A DNA stretch of 64,000 nt, from the IMG/VR virus record IMGVR_UViG_3300050132_000084, positions 64,001-128,000 of that record. The stretch is one strand, 5' to 3'. Of this stretch, positions 8,334 through 15,883 are shown piece after piece. A model generated the notes under the pieces. That model had not been told where the DNA came from. It worked only from the letters and a program-made list of their open reading frames with translations, and did no database searches. The position numbers were made by a program, and so were the translations under genes. The DNA comes from a virus. How positions within the stretch are numbered: position 1 is the stretch's first letter; every line of letters begins with the position of its first letter.

Positions 8334-8918
8334 ATGATTGAATACAAAACTACCAAGTACAAATCCGAACGTGTTATTATGTTGGCAGCGGAATCGTCCT
8401 GTGGATATGGTCATATCAACGCAATCATCGTTCGTCGTGCTTTGCCTGATGTCGTTAATCCTGATACCGGACATCGTGAATACAATGATGGTGATAAGGA
8501 TGCATATGGTTTCCGTAATTGTTCGTGGTCTTCAACTAAAGATAATGCGTTGTATGTCGAAGATCTGGTTATCCGTAATCAATTTGATACTGCTTCTGAT
8601 AAACCGTCCTATGGTCATGGTGCACGATTCATGAACAAATATTCGGTTGAATTGGATGAAGCTGAATATATGGTTCAGACACTCAAGACTATCGGCAAGA
8701 AGCTGAATGCCATTAATGACGAATATGGTTATGTTGACGATTATGCATCATATGTTATTCGTATTGCAAAGATTTTTGGTATTAAGACATTCGTGGTTGC
8801 AAAAGAAAAAGGTACACCATTCGTGTCGAAGAACTATCGTGAATTTGGTGTTGCTAATGTGAAATGGGAAATCGAACAGTTGGAAGATTCTGTTCGTACA
8901 GTGAAAACTGGTGATTGA
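8334..8918 (+). CDS. Hypothetical protein, 194 aa
   Basis: Not recognised. N-terminal mixed region (MLAAESSCGYGHINAIIVRR) and a helical C-terminal half (KTIGKKLNAINDEYG...). Ribosome site TTGGAGA. Own promoter at 8273. No membrane segment. Confidence 0.75.
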   Translation: MIEYKTTKYKSERVIMLAAESSCGYGHINAIIVRRALPDVVNPDTGHREYNDGDKDAYGFRNCSWSSTKDNALYVEDLVIRNQFDTASDKPSYGHGARFMNKYSVELDEAEYMVQTLKTIGKKLNAINDEYGYVDDYASYVIRIAKIFGIKTFVVAKEKGTPFVSKNYREFGVANVKWEIEQLEDSVRTVKTGD

Positions 8919-8926
8919 TTAAATGT

Positions 8927-9000
8927 GGGCCTGTAGTTAAATTGGTATAACGTCTAACTCATAATTAGTTGTTCCGGGTTCGATTCGCCGTTGTTGGGCC
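8927..9000 (+). tRNA. Degenerate tRNA-like sequence, anticodon CAT
   Basis: 74 bases with a D-arm (GTTA / TAAC around AATTGGTA), an anticodon arm of four pairs around CTCATAA (anticodon CAT, Met or lysidine-modified Ile) and a T-loop GGTTCGATTC. The T-stem has two mismatches (CCGGG/CGCCG) and the acceptor stem pairs only if shifted by several bases, with GGCC facing GGCC. No CCA is encoded. Probably a decaying tRNA, though a miscalled base in the 3' half could explain the misfit. A small TTCTG-CAA-CAGAA hairpin follows directly. Confidence 0.5.
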
Positions 9001-9069
9001 TTCTGCAACAGAACGTAAATGGTTCTCTGAAGTCACCATGGTCAATGATGTTATCACAAAGGTGGAATA

Positions 9070-9225
9070 ATGACAAAAGAACAATTAAATGAAGCTATAT
9101 CTATTCTTGATGAAGAACTGAATCGTGGTTACATCACTCAAAAACAATGGCATTTTGAATATCAGCTACTTTGTGATGAAATTGCTGGTCAACTTGTGAA
9201 AGAGGAATTCAATTCTGGTGAGTGA
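9070..9225 (+). CDS. Hypothetical small helical protein, 51 aa
   Basis: MTKEQLNEAISILDEELNRG..., probably two helices. Preceded by AGGTGGAA. Its 3' end overlaps the convergent gene at 9209 by 17 bases. Confidence 0.55.
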   Translation: MTKEQLNEAISILDEELNRGYITQKQWHFEYQLLCDEIAGQLVKEEFNSGE

Positions 9226-9679
9226 CAGGAATGTGTTTCTTTCCCATTACCACTGTCATACCATTATTTGTGTATCCGTCATATCCTGCATCCATGACAG
9301 AAGATTCAAAAGTGTTTGACTTATTGTGATATCCTGTGGTATACTTCTTTTTATGATGATCAATTTCTGCCCGTTGTTCATCTGATGCATTATGTGGATC
9401 ATAGATGTTCGATAATGTTGCAGTATGAACATGTGGCCCTAATCCGGCTTCAGGTTTAGGCAACTGTGATCCAGTGTGATTGTAAAAGTAAGCACGTGAT
9501 TTAATGCGAGAATCATCTGTATCATGTAATCGTTCATGTTCTGCACCCTTGATGCCACCACTACCATTTAAAGTGCCGTCAAGGTGCGTTAAACCAGCAG
9601 TATGGCTATAATGAACACCTTGGACAGTGATACCTTTATTTGATTTGAATTCTGATAGAAATTGTTGGAATGTTTTCAT
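9209..9679 (-). CDS. Putative packaged effector with N-terminal capsid-targeting-like sequence
   Basis: 156 residues beginning MKTFQQFLSEF, close to the T4 internal-protein targeting sequence and shared with four other proteins here. The rest has the pattern HYSHTAGLTHLDGTLNG, GIKGAEHERL, RAYFYNHTG, GLGPHVH, AGYDGYTNNG, MGKKHIPV. I associate this layout with domains found in very large phage polyvalent proteins; no catalytic activity can be read. It lies alone on the minus strand among plus-strand genes. I infer an internal head protein delivered with the DNA. Confidence 0.6.
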   Translation of the reverse strand: MKTFQQFLSEFKSNKGITVQGVHYSHTAGLTHLDGTLNGSGGIKGAEHERLHDTDDSRIKSRAYFYNHTGSQLPKPEAGLGPHVHTATLSNIYDPHNASDEQRAEIDHHKKKYTTGYHNKSNTFESSVMDAGYDGYTNNGMTVVMGKKHIPVTHQN

Positions 9680-9690
9680 GGAGAAATATT

Positions 9691-9906
9691 GTGGATAAGA
9701 TATCTTATAGGATTAATACGAATGATGAACACGACACATGGGTTCATATTCAAGAAATCGAATCCCCTGTGAACTCAGTATATTTATCTATATCCACTGA
9801 GTTTCGTCGTGCAAAGGTTCCTGATGCACATATCAAGAAATTTGGAATGGTCATGACAAAATATGAATTGCGTAAATTACGAAATGCACTTGATGATTTT
9901 CTTTAA
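9691..9906 (+). CDS. Hypothetical protein, 71 aa, GTG start
   Basis: GTG at 9691 is chosen because GGAGA lies six bases upstream; an in-frame ATG at 9670 would overlap the divergent gene and has no ribosome site. Sequence MDKISYRINTNDEHDTWV..., C-terminal helix MTKYELRKLRNALDDFL. Unknown function. Confidence 0.55.
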   Translation: MDKISYRINTNDEHDTWVHIQEIESPVNSVYLSISTEFRRAKVPDAHIKKFGMVMTKYELRKLRNALDDFL

Positions 9907-9918
9907 TTTGTGTATAAT
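9890..9918 (+). promoter_or_regulatory. sigma70-type promoter, ATTnTATnG class
   Basis: TTGATG 9890-9895, 17-base spacer, TATAAT 9913-9918 then CACTATATCGACAAAC. The -35 lies within the preceding gene. Confidence 0.75.
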
Positions 9919-9947
9919 CACTATATCGACAAACACAGGAGGACATC

Positions 9948-10325
9948 ATGTACGAAACTGAAAAGAAAATTCTTGCTGCAATTTGTGATCATCATAGTCA
10001 TCGGTTGACCTATACTGAAGCCAAGGATGCATTGGTTGAACTTGATGTTGAAATGGGTGATGATTTCTATTTTAAATTGGACGGCAATGAATATCGTATT
10101 ATTGCTGAAGATGCAATATGGAAAATCTATGTTGATGAAATTCGACAGATTGTGGAAGATTGTTATGATCTGAAACTTAATGACATGCCAGATTTCTTGG
10201 TATTTGAAATTGATTGGGAAGCCACGGCAAAAAATTGCTATGCTGATGGGTATGGTCATACCTTCTCAAGCTATGATTTTTCGGAAATTGAAGCTGGCGG
10301 GTATTACATTTTTCGAACAAATTGA
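9948..10325 (+). CDS. Acidic hypothetical protein, 125 aa
   Basis: Strongly acidic. The C-terminal pattern IDWEATAKNCYADGYG...YYIFR loosely recalls the end of ArdA-type antirestriction proteins (DNA mimics), but that is a weak resemblance. Ribosome site CAGGAGG. Followed closely by a small gene. Confidence 0.65.
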   Translation: MYETEKKILAAICDHHSHRLTYTEAKDALVELDVEMGDDFYFKLDGNEYRIIAEDAIWKIYVDEIRQIVEDCYDLKLNDMPDFLVFEIDWEATAKNCYADGYGHTFSSYDFSEIEAGGYYIFRTN

Positions 10326-10339
10326 AAGGATATTTGATC

Positions 10340-10504
10340 ATGGATGATAAAATGGATGGTGAAACATCAATAGAAAGTATTCATCGTGTCTACAGGAATC
10401 GCATTGCAGAATTACAAGCCAAGATAGACGAACTCATGCTTGAATACTGCCCTGATGAAATGACTTTAGATCAAGTGGCTGAAGGCTATCCAATATTTGG
10501 GTAA
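10340..10504 (+). CDS. Hypothetical helical protein, 54 aa
   Basis: ATG 10340 is preferred over an upstream TTG because AGGA lies nine bases ahead. MDDKMDGETSIESIHRVYRN..., mostly helical (RNRIAELQAKIDELM). Unknown. Confidence 0.5.
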   Translation: MDDKMDGETSIESIHRVYRNRIAELQAKIDELMLEYCPDEMTLDQVAEGYPIFG

Positions 10505-10561
10505 GAATTGGATTTTGGAACAGCCAATTAACAACAATTTTGCTCAATAACAAAATAAACC

Positions 10562-10589
10562 TTGACATTCATTTTATAAGCACTATACT
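10562..10589 (+). promoter_or_regulatory. sigma70-type promoter
   Basis: TTGACA 10562-10567, 16-base spacer, TATACT 10584-10589. Confidence 0.75.
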
Positions 10590-10596
10590 GGAATCA

Positions 10597-10621
10597 TGGA
10601 GACAGCAATACCGCTTCTCCA
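10597..10621 (+). promoter_or_regulatory. 5'-leader stem-loop
   Basis: TGGAGA pairs with TCTCCA, with inner AGC/GCT, right at the expected transcript start of the next gene. Could stabilise the mRNA; it contains a decoy GGAGA. Confidence 0.5.
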
Positions 10622-10642
10622 AAATTCAATGGAGTTATTATC

Positions 10643-11017
10643 ATGAAACAAATCATCTGCCGTCAAGATTCGACACGTCAACAAGTGGTGTTCCTTTTGG
10701 ATACACTGAATAACGATAATGATACGCTGCAAGTATGGAAAGGTACACCTGACCAGAAAACAGACATCGTACCCATCGATTACTACAAGTCAACCAAGCC
10801 ATTGGTTGATAAGGAAGAACTGGACTTGACAAAGAAATTCGTCACTCAGTTCAGCGTGAATGATGGAATCATCGTGCGTCGTCGTCTGTACAAATCGGCA
10901 CCTGTCAAGGGTAGTGGTGGAATTGCAACATTCGATGAACATTTCGACAAGAAACAGTTTGCCGAAACATTGATCACTGGACTGTCCCAAGCAGTTCGCC
11001 AAGCAGTCGGTGTCTAA
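10643..11017 (+). CDS. Hypothetical protein, 124 aa
   Basis: Not recognised. Monocistronic: own promoter and leader hairpin upstream, strong terminator downstream, and unusually GC-rich codon choice compared with its neighbours (many CGC, CTG, ATC), suggesting high expression or recent arrival. C-terminal amphipathic helix (FAETLITGLSQAVRQAVG). Confidence 0.75.
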   Translation: MKQIICRQDSTRQQVVFLLDTLNNDNDTLQVWKGTPDQKTDIVPIDYYKSTKPLVDKEELDLTKKFVTQFSVNDGIIVRRRLYKSAPVKGSGGIATFDEHFDKKQFAETLITGLSQAVRQAVGV

Positions 11018-11072
11018 AGTCTAGGGGAATGTGTTGCATAAAAACAACAAATACCTATTGACTGATTGGATT

Positions 11073-11109
11073 GAAGGGTGTACCTTGAACGTGCACCCTT
11101 CATCATTTT
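11073..11109 (+). terminator. Rho-independent terminator
   Basis: GAAGGGTGTAC (11073-11083) pairs with GTGCACCCTTC (11091-11101) with one G-U pair, loop CTTGAAC, then ATCATTTT. Confidence 0.8.
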
Positions 11110-11156
11110 GAGTGCAAATCGTGCAATTAAAATCCACCAAAAAGAGAATTTAGAAA

Positions 11157-11540
11157 ATGATAATAATGAGACTTGAGACCGCTGATCAGCAAGGTCTGTA
11201 TAAGAGTAAAAGTGCAGCATTCATGTTAGATTTTTCAAGACACATCATTCCGCAACACGATTCGCTATTATGGGAATCACTGATGGATGAAGTTGATTCA
11301 GATGATCCAGATGAATTGAACATGGCCCTTGGAGAATATAGATTTGGATTCATCAACCACCAGCAGATTCAACGATGGATTTACCGCAAAGAATGGTTCC
11401 AAATGCTTCATGAAATGGGAATCGTTCTATCCGAATATACCTGTTATGACTATGACGTAATCGTAGGCCATTCACAGGCGATATTCAAAACCCCTGTAAG
11501 TAGAATACAACACAATTTATTGGATTACTTTAACATTTGA
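11157..11540 (+). CDS. Hypothetical protein, 127 aa
   Basis: Not recognised. Helical, acidic middle (DEVDSDDPDELNMALGEYR). A second ATG at 11166 is equally possible as start. Ends at the next promoter. Confidence 0.65.
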   Translation: MIIMRLETADQQGLYKSKSAAFMLDFSRHIIPQHDSLLWESLMDEVDSDDPDELNMALGEYRFGFINHQQIQRWIYRKEWFQMLHEMGIVLSEYTCYDYDVIVGHSQAIFKTPVSRIQHNLLDYFNI

Positions 11541-11566
11541 CATGGTGGGTAACATTGTGGTATAAT
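11537..11566 (+). promoter_or_regulatory. sigma70-type promoter, extended -10
   Basis: TTGACA 11537-11542 (overlapping the previous stop), 18-base spacer, TGGTATAAT ending 11566. Drives the RNase H group. Confidence 0.8.
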
Positions 11567-11595
11567 GTCACCCTTCACTAACAATTTGGAATAAT

Positions 11596-11877
11596 ATGGA
11601 ACAAACTGAACGCGACTCAATTAAAGAATTACTCAAAATCAATAAGCTGGAAATCAAATTCACCAAAGTTGATGGAACCGATTCTACCATCACTGCCACA
11701 CTCAATCAAGCATTCATTCCCAAGAAACCAGTCATAGAGGCCACGGATGGTTCACCAGCGGCACCAAAGAAGGAACGCAAGGTGAATGACTCTCTGCTGT
11801 TATTCTACAGCCCTGATCGTGAGGATTGGCGTAATGTGAAGTATGATCTGATCAAATCCTATACCATCGTTCAATGA
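11596..11877 (+). CDS. Small SH3-like beta-barrel phage protein
   Basis: 93 residues. MEQTERDSIKELLKINKLEI followed by KFTKVDGTDSTITATLN and a C-terminal DREDWRNVKYDLIKSY resembles a widespread family of small phage proteins annotated as SH3 beta-barrel fold, role unknown. Its end overlaps the next start by four bases, and the next overlaps RNase H, so the three are likely co-translated. Confidence 0.65.
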   Translation: MEQTERDSIKELLKINKLEIKFTKVDGTDSTITATLNQAFIPKKPVIEATDGSPAAPKKERKVNDSLLLFYSPDREDWRNVKYDLIKSYTIVQ

Positions 11878-12062
11878 ACGCCGTGAACCATGCTGGATGG
11901 GAAGTCCAGTCGTACTTTGGCAATCGTGTTTGGCTTAATGCATTCAATCCTGAAAGTGAAACCAGCATCTTCAAAACACGTGAACAAGCTGAAATTGTTA
12001 TGAAGAATCTTGAAGTATCATTCAAAGATACCGAATTCAGAGTGTATGAAAGTCTTTCATGA
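11874..12062 (+). CDS. Hypothetical protein, 62 aa
   Basis: ATGA overlaps on both sides tie it to the SH3-like gene and to RNase H. No domain recognised; small alpha/beta protein. Confidence 0.6.
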   Translation: MNAVNHAGWEVQSYFGNRVWLNAFNPESETSIFKTREQAEIVMKNLEVSFKDTEFRVYESLS

Positions 12063-12973
12063 TTTTGATAGATTATTCGCAGATATGTATCACCACCTTG
12101 ATGGGGTTCCTGAAGGGTGACACTGAATCACCAATCGACATGCGAATCTTTCGTTCATTGATCCTGAACCGTCTGTTGGAATTTCGTCAAAAGTACCATA
12201 AACGATTTGGTGAACTGGTGATCTGTACGGATGGTAATGATTATTGGCGACGTAAAAATTTCCCACACTATAAAGGAACCCGGAAGAAAGCCAAACAAGA
12301 TTCTGGCTACGACTGGAAACAAATTGAATTTTGTAAGTTAACCCTTCAAGAAGAATTACGCAGGTTCTTCCCATATGCCGTTGTTTCTGCACCATGTGCG
12401 GAAGCTGATGATAGTATAGCTATCTTGACTGAATGGTCACAAACCCATGATCTGGTGGATGGACTATTCGAATCACCAAGGGACACCATAATCATTTCAG
12501 GAGATGAAGATTTTATTCAGCTTCATAAATACAAAAACATCAAACAGTTTTCATTGATGACCCGTAAACAAATCGTGTCTGATGTGCCACTTGATCAATT
12601 TTGTATTGAACATGTTTTAACTGGTGATTCATCTGATGGAATCCCAAATATATTATCACCACTAGACTTCTTCTATCAGAATGAAATTTCTGATGTACCC
12701 ATGCGTCAGAAACCATGTACAGCAAAGATAAAACAATATTACTATGATCAAGTGAAGGAACATGGAAAAATCATTCAGTTTAGATCAGAAGATGAAGAAA
12801 AAAGATTCAGAGAAAATGAGAAATTGATTTTATTTGATCATATTCCAGAATACTTGAAAGAAGAAGTGTTAGCCAGTTTTCATTCACAGCAGGGAAAATC
12901 CAGAAAGAATGTAATGAACTATCTGGTAGCAGCAAAGTTAAAAAACTTGATTATTGAAGCACAAGAATTCTAA
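12059..12973 (+). CDS. rnh: T4-type RNase H (5'-3' exonuclease / flap nuclease)
   Basis: Removes RNA primers from lagging-strand fragments. 304 residues, about the T4 size (305). FEN-family acidic motifs are visible: ILIDYSQI at the N terminus, CTDGNDYWRRKNFPHYKGTR (residues about 57-76), AEADDSIAIL (about 118), and SGDEDFIQLHKY (about 147), with TGDSSDGIPN (about 187) as the metal-binding DxxD region. In T4, rnh lies next to dsbA, 33, 59 and 32; here the same order is kept but spread over 15 kb. Confidence 0.92.
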   Translation: MILIDYSQICITTLMGFLKGDTESPIDMRIFRSLILNRLLEFRQKYHKRFGELVICTDGNDYWRRKNFPHYKGTRKKAKQDSGYDWKQIEFCKLTLQEELRRFFPYAVVSAPCAEADDSIAILTEWSQTHDLVDGLFESPRDTIIISGDEDFIQLHKYKNIKQFSLMTRKQIVSDVPLDQFCIEHVLTGDSSDGIPNILSPLDFFYQNEISDVPMRQKPCTAKIKQYYYDQVKEHGKIIQFRSEDEEKRFRENEKLILFDHIPEYLKEEVLASFHSQQGKSRKNVMNYLVAAKLKNLIIEAQEF

Positions 12974-13008
12974 CTAAATATGTCACCATCAACCATGAGG
13001 AAATAATT

Positions 13009-13665
13009 GTGTATCAAATGACCAAAACTATCCCTGAAATTTTACAATTAATCAATATGCAATCCACTAAACAGGAACGCATTGATACGATTCGTGCAAA
13101 TAATTCTGAAATCCTAGAAATCATTTTGCAATATGCATTAGCTGAACATATAGAATTTGATCTACCACCCGGTGAAGTACCATACAAGCGTGATACAGAT
13201 ATTCCTGTAGGTATGGGACAATCAAATCTATTCATTGAATCGAAACGTTTGTACATCTTCTTGAAAGGTCAAGCAACAAATCTTCCAGCTATGCGTAAGG
13301 AAATGTTATTTATTCAAATGCTTGAAGGACTTCATGCTTTGGAAGCTGATATCGTGATTGCTATCAAGAATAAAACATTGACTGATATGTATCCAAACAT
13401 AACTTATGAATTGGTATATGAAGCTATCCCAACATTGCTTCCACCAAATACACGAGTCCAAATTAAACCTGAAGTAAAGCCTGAACCAATCGTGGAGGAG
13501 CCAATTGTAGAAAAGGAACAGGTGAATATGAGTGAAGGAAATTTGGAACATGTGAAGCCGGGAGTGATGTTCCGAGTGTTCAAGGATGGAACCAGAATCC
13601 GGGTGAAAAAAGATACACTGACACCTTGGCCGCGAGTAGGCCCACCAAAAAAGGTGAAACAATGA
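13009..13665 (+). CDS. DUF6433-type phage protein
   Basis: 218 residues from a GTG start with AGGAAA upstream. Family-like stretches: ILQYALAEHIEFDLPPGEVP, SKRLYIFLKGQATNLPAM and EMLFIQMLEGLHALEADI (residues 41-127), a helical core found in many T4-like cyanophages and relatives; function unknown. The last 60 residues are a proline- and charge-rich linker plus a basic tail (KDGTRIRVKKDTLTPWP), apparently lineage-specific. Confidence 0.7.
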   Translation: MYQMTKTIPEILQLINMQSTKQERIDTIRANNSEILEIILQYALAEHIEFDLPPGEVPYKRDTDIPVGMGQSNLFIESKRLYIFLKGQATNLPAMRKEMLFIQMLEGLHALEADIVIAIKNKTLTDMYPNITYELVYEAIPTLLPPNTRVQIKPEVKPEPIVEEPIVEKEQVNMSEGNLEHVKPGVMFRVFKDGTRIRVKKDTLTPWPRVGPPKKVKQ

Positions 13666-13772
13666 GTATCGTTGATTTTATTAAACTAAAATGGCTGGAA
13701 TTGCTGGCATTGTTTCAAGATGACACTGGCAAAATTCCAGAAGAAGACAAAGAAAATTATACCTTTTTATAA
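13662..13772 (+). CDS. Tiny hypothetical protein, 36 aa
   Basis: MSIVDFIKLKWLELLALFQD..., amphipathic helix with acidic tail. Starts in ATGA overlap with the preceding gene and ends eleven bases before the next. Confidence 0.5.
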   Translation: MSIVDFIKLKWLELLALFQDDTGKIPEEDKENYTFL

Positions 13773-13783
13773 TAAGGAAATAA

Positions 13784-15331
13784 ATGGCTACATGCCCACA
13801 TTGCGATTCTATTAATGTACATTCACGCGGAACAAGAACAAGAACAAGGTTCAACTCAAAAGTAAATCGATATAAATGTATGTCATGCAGGAAATGGTTC
13901 TGCATGAGTGGTCAATCATCAATTTTGAAATTTGGTGCAGATGAATCCCTTGTGGGACAATTTGATAAATTTGTTATCACTGGTGTGGTAAAATTTGCCG
14001 AATTAAATACCGAATTCTATGAATCACTTAAAACATATTGCAAACTGCAAAATGCTAAAGTGATTCTAGTTCCAATTAATTCAAAACCAAATGGTGAACC
14101 TGTACATGAATGGGCAATCAATGATGAAGATTTATATACATCATCCATTCAATTAGCCAATAAATTGAAACTCATGGCTAATCTGAATATTAGTCCAGCT
14201 ATCGAAAATCCTCTTGGTGGCCTTGAATCAGTCTCCAAGGGTGATTCGATTATCATTGCACACTCTACACTACAAATGCGTACAGTGGCTGTAAACGTCA
14301 CTGATTCCCCTGCAATGCTGCATACAACAGGTGTAGTCACATTACCAAATTACACCAATACCAAAACAGGTATCAAAGCAGCATTTAATCATAGTGCAAG
14401 TGCATTGGTAGTAGAAGTTGATGATGATATCAATGGATTTCATATTCGTGTATTAAACGCAGATGACAATGGTGCTTTCTATGATATCAGTGGATATTAT
14501 AATGGACAAGATTTTACACCATTGGAATATGTTGAAGCATTGATTGCTGGTGATACACATGTGGCACAACATGATCCAATGAATGCCGATGCCATGTATT
14601 ATCGTGATGACAGTATGATAAATGTACTGAAACCACGTAAATTAATTTTACACGATTTGCTTGATATGAGGGCCGAAAACCATCATGATTGTGATGATCC
14701 ATTTTTGCAATTTGGTAAAAGTATATCCAAGACAAATTTAATAGAAGAAGAATTGATTAATACTATTGACCATGTTGTTGGAATTTGTCCACCAAATGTA
14801 GAAGTGTTGGTAGTGGCTAGTAATCATATTGATCATCTATATCGTTATCTAAAAGATGTTTTGAAACCTGATTCAGATAATGCTAAAATATATCATCAAT
14901 TGAAGTTCATGATGTTTACAGAAATACAAGCAACTGGTAAAGTACCTGATCCATTTGCATTGTGGTCAAAGTATTATATTGAAACAAAATATGATGAAGC
15001 AACAGTCCCAAAGATTACATTTTTGGAACGTGGTGATTCATACAAGATTCATGGTATCGAAATTTCCAACCACGGCGATAAAGGTGTCAATGGCTCACGT
15101 GCCACAGCAGTAGGAATGTCTAAACTTGCTTTTAAACAAGTAATTGGTCATTCACATTCACCGAAGATTCATCACGGATGTTTTCAGACCGGCACAAGTT
15201 CGTTATTGAAACTTGGATATAATGCAGGTGCACCATCAAGCTGGATGCACACACATTGTGTAATATATCCGAATGGCAAGAGGCAATTGTTATCTGTATT
15301 AGATGATAAGTTAGGAAAGTGGAAGAAATAG
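13784..15331 (+). CDS. T5 A1-like metallophosphoesterase with N-terminal zinc ribbon
   Basis: 515 residues. An InsA-like zinc ribbon (CPHCD near residue 4, CMSCRKW near residue 32) precedes a long domain with calcineurin-type metal motifs: LHDLLDMRAENHHD (about 284), VVASNHIDHL (about 344), SNHGDKGVNGSRA (about 429) and GHSHSPKIHHGCFQTGT (about 455). This pattern recalls phage T5 A1, which is needed for host DNA degradation and second-step transfer. The zinc ribbon may target DNA. Monocistronic; a promoter follows directly. Confidence 0.65.
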   Translation: MATCPHCDSINVHSRGTRTRTRFNSKVNRYKCMSCRKWFCMSGQSSILKFGADESLVGQFDKFVITGVVKFAELNTEFYESLKTYCKLQNAKVILVPINSKPNGEPVHEWAINDEDLYTSSIQLANKLKLMANLNISPAIENPLGGLESVSKGDSIIIAHSTLQMRTVAVNVTDSPAMLHTTGVVTLPNYTNTKTGIKAAFNHSASALVVEVDDDINGFHIRVLNADDNGAFYDISGYYNGQDFTPLEYVEALIAGDTHVAQHDPMNADAMYYRDDSMINVLKPRKLILHDLLDMRAENHHDCDDPFLQFGKSISKTNLIEEELINTIDHVVGICPPNVEVLVVASNHIDHLYRYLKDVLKPDSDNAKIYHQLKFMMFTEIQATGKVPDPFALWSKYYIETKYDEATVPKITFLERGDSYKIHGIEISNHGDKGVNGSRATAVGMSKLAFKQVIGHSHSPKIHHGCFQTGTSSLLKLGYNAGAPSSWMHTHCVIYPNGKRQLLSVLDDKLGKWKK

Positions 15332-15332
15332 T

Positions 15333-15361
15333 TTGACATCATGAAATAGGTCTGATATAAT
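15333..15361 (+). promoter_or_regulatory. sigma70-type promoter, ATTnTATnG class
   Basis: TTGACA 15333-15338, 17-base spacer, TATAAT 15356-15361, then GATTGTATTGGAT. Confidence 0.85.
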
Positions 15362-15393
15362 GATTGTATTGGATTTATTTCATGGAGAATAAT

Positions 15394-15518
15394 ATGACAC
15401 CAGAAAAAGCAAAATTTTACTGCACAACAAAGCACTTTTTGAATGTTATGAAGATGCAGAACACATCAAACATATTGGAATATTCACTGAAATTGGTTTG
15501 ACTGAATTTTGTTTATAA
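15394..15518 (+). CDS. Small hypothetical gene, apparent one-base deletion
   Basis: From ATG 15394 (GGAGA upstream) the frame ends at TGA 15499-15501. Adding one A to the run at 15404-15408 gives MTPEKSKILLHNKALFECYE... ending FTEIGLTEFCL at TAA 15516-15518, a coherent 41-residue acidic protein. I therefore annotate the longer extent. Confidence 0.5.
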
Positions 15519-15530
15519 TAAGGAAAAGTA

Positions 15531-15716
15531 GTGCAATTTGAGAAAGAATCTGAAGGTTATTTAATTAAGGTGAAAATGGACAGGATCAAACCACCCCGAA
15601 TTGGGGTTCATCATACCCAACATGAACCATCATTGAAATTGAAAACATCAAAAAAACAAAAGCATCAGAAACGTGATATCTACGATGCATTAGATGCTGA
15701 ATCAGACTATGAATGA
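15531..15716 (+). CDS. Basic hypothetical protein, 61 aa, GTG start
   Basis: AAGGAAAA precedes GTG 15531. Central region very basic (KLKTSKKQKHQKRD), acidic end; may bind nucleic acid. Overlaps the next start. Confidence 0.55.
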   Translation: MQFEKESEGYLIKVKMDRIKPPRIGVHHTQHEPSLKLKTSKKQKHQKRDIYDALDAESDYE

Positions 15717-15822
15717 TCCAACGGTAATTATTGTTAGTTTGATTGGTGTATACTTGTACATGATTTTCCCAATTCTGGTTTTACTTGTTCGTGATTTAAT
15801 GGACTGGTGGTTTTGGCTTTGA
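15709..15822 (+). CDS. Single-span membrane peptide, 37 aa
   Basis: MNDPTVIIVSLIGVYLYMIF... one long hydrophobic helix, ending MDWWFWL. Overlaps the previous gene by eight bases. Confidence 0.55.
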   Translation: MNDPTVIIVSLIGVYLYMIFPILVLLVRDLMDWWFWL

Positions 15823-15834
15823 TGTATAAGTAAC

Positions 15835-15883
15835 AGTGTAGCAGGATAGACCTGCTATTTTCATTAATTTTACGGAGTGTAAA
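15835..15883 (+). promoter_or_regulatory. Structured leader of nadM-like gene: terminator-like hairpin plus SD-in-loop hairpin
   Basis: AGTGTAG, then TAGCAGG-ATAGA-CCTGCTA (15839-15857) followed by TTTT, then ATTTTAC-GGAGT-GTAAAAT (15867-15885), which places the Shine-Dalgarno GGAG in the loop and the AT of the start codon in the stem. The same arrangement recurs before the NAMPT gene. The first hairpin can also act as a terminator. Confidence 0.6.

Noticed and set aside
9948-10325. Firm call of an ArdA antirestriction protein
   Set aside because: Only the acidic character and a short C-terminal pattern agree; not enough for a functional name.
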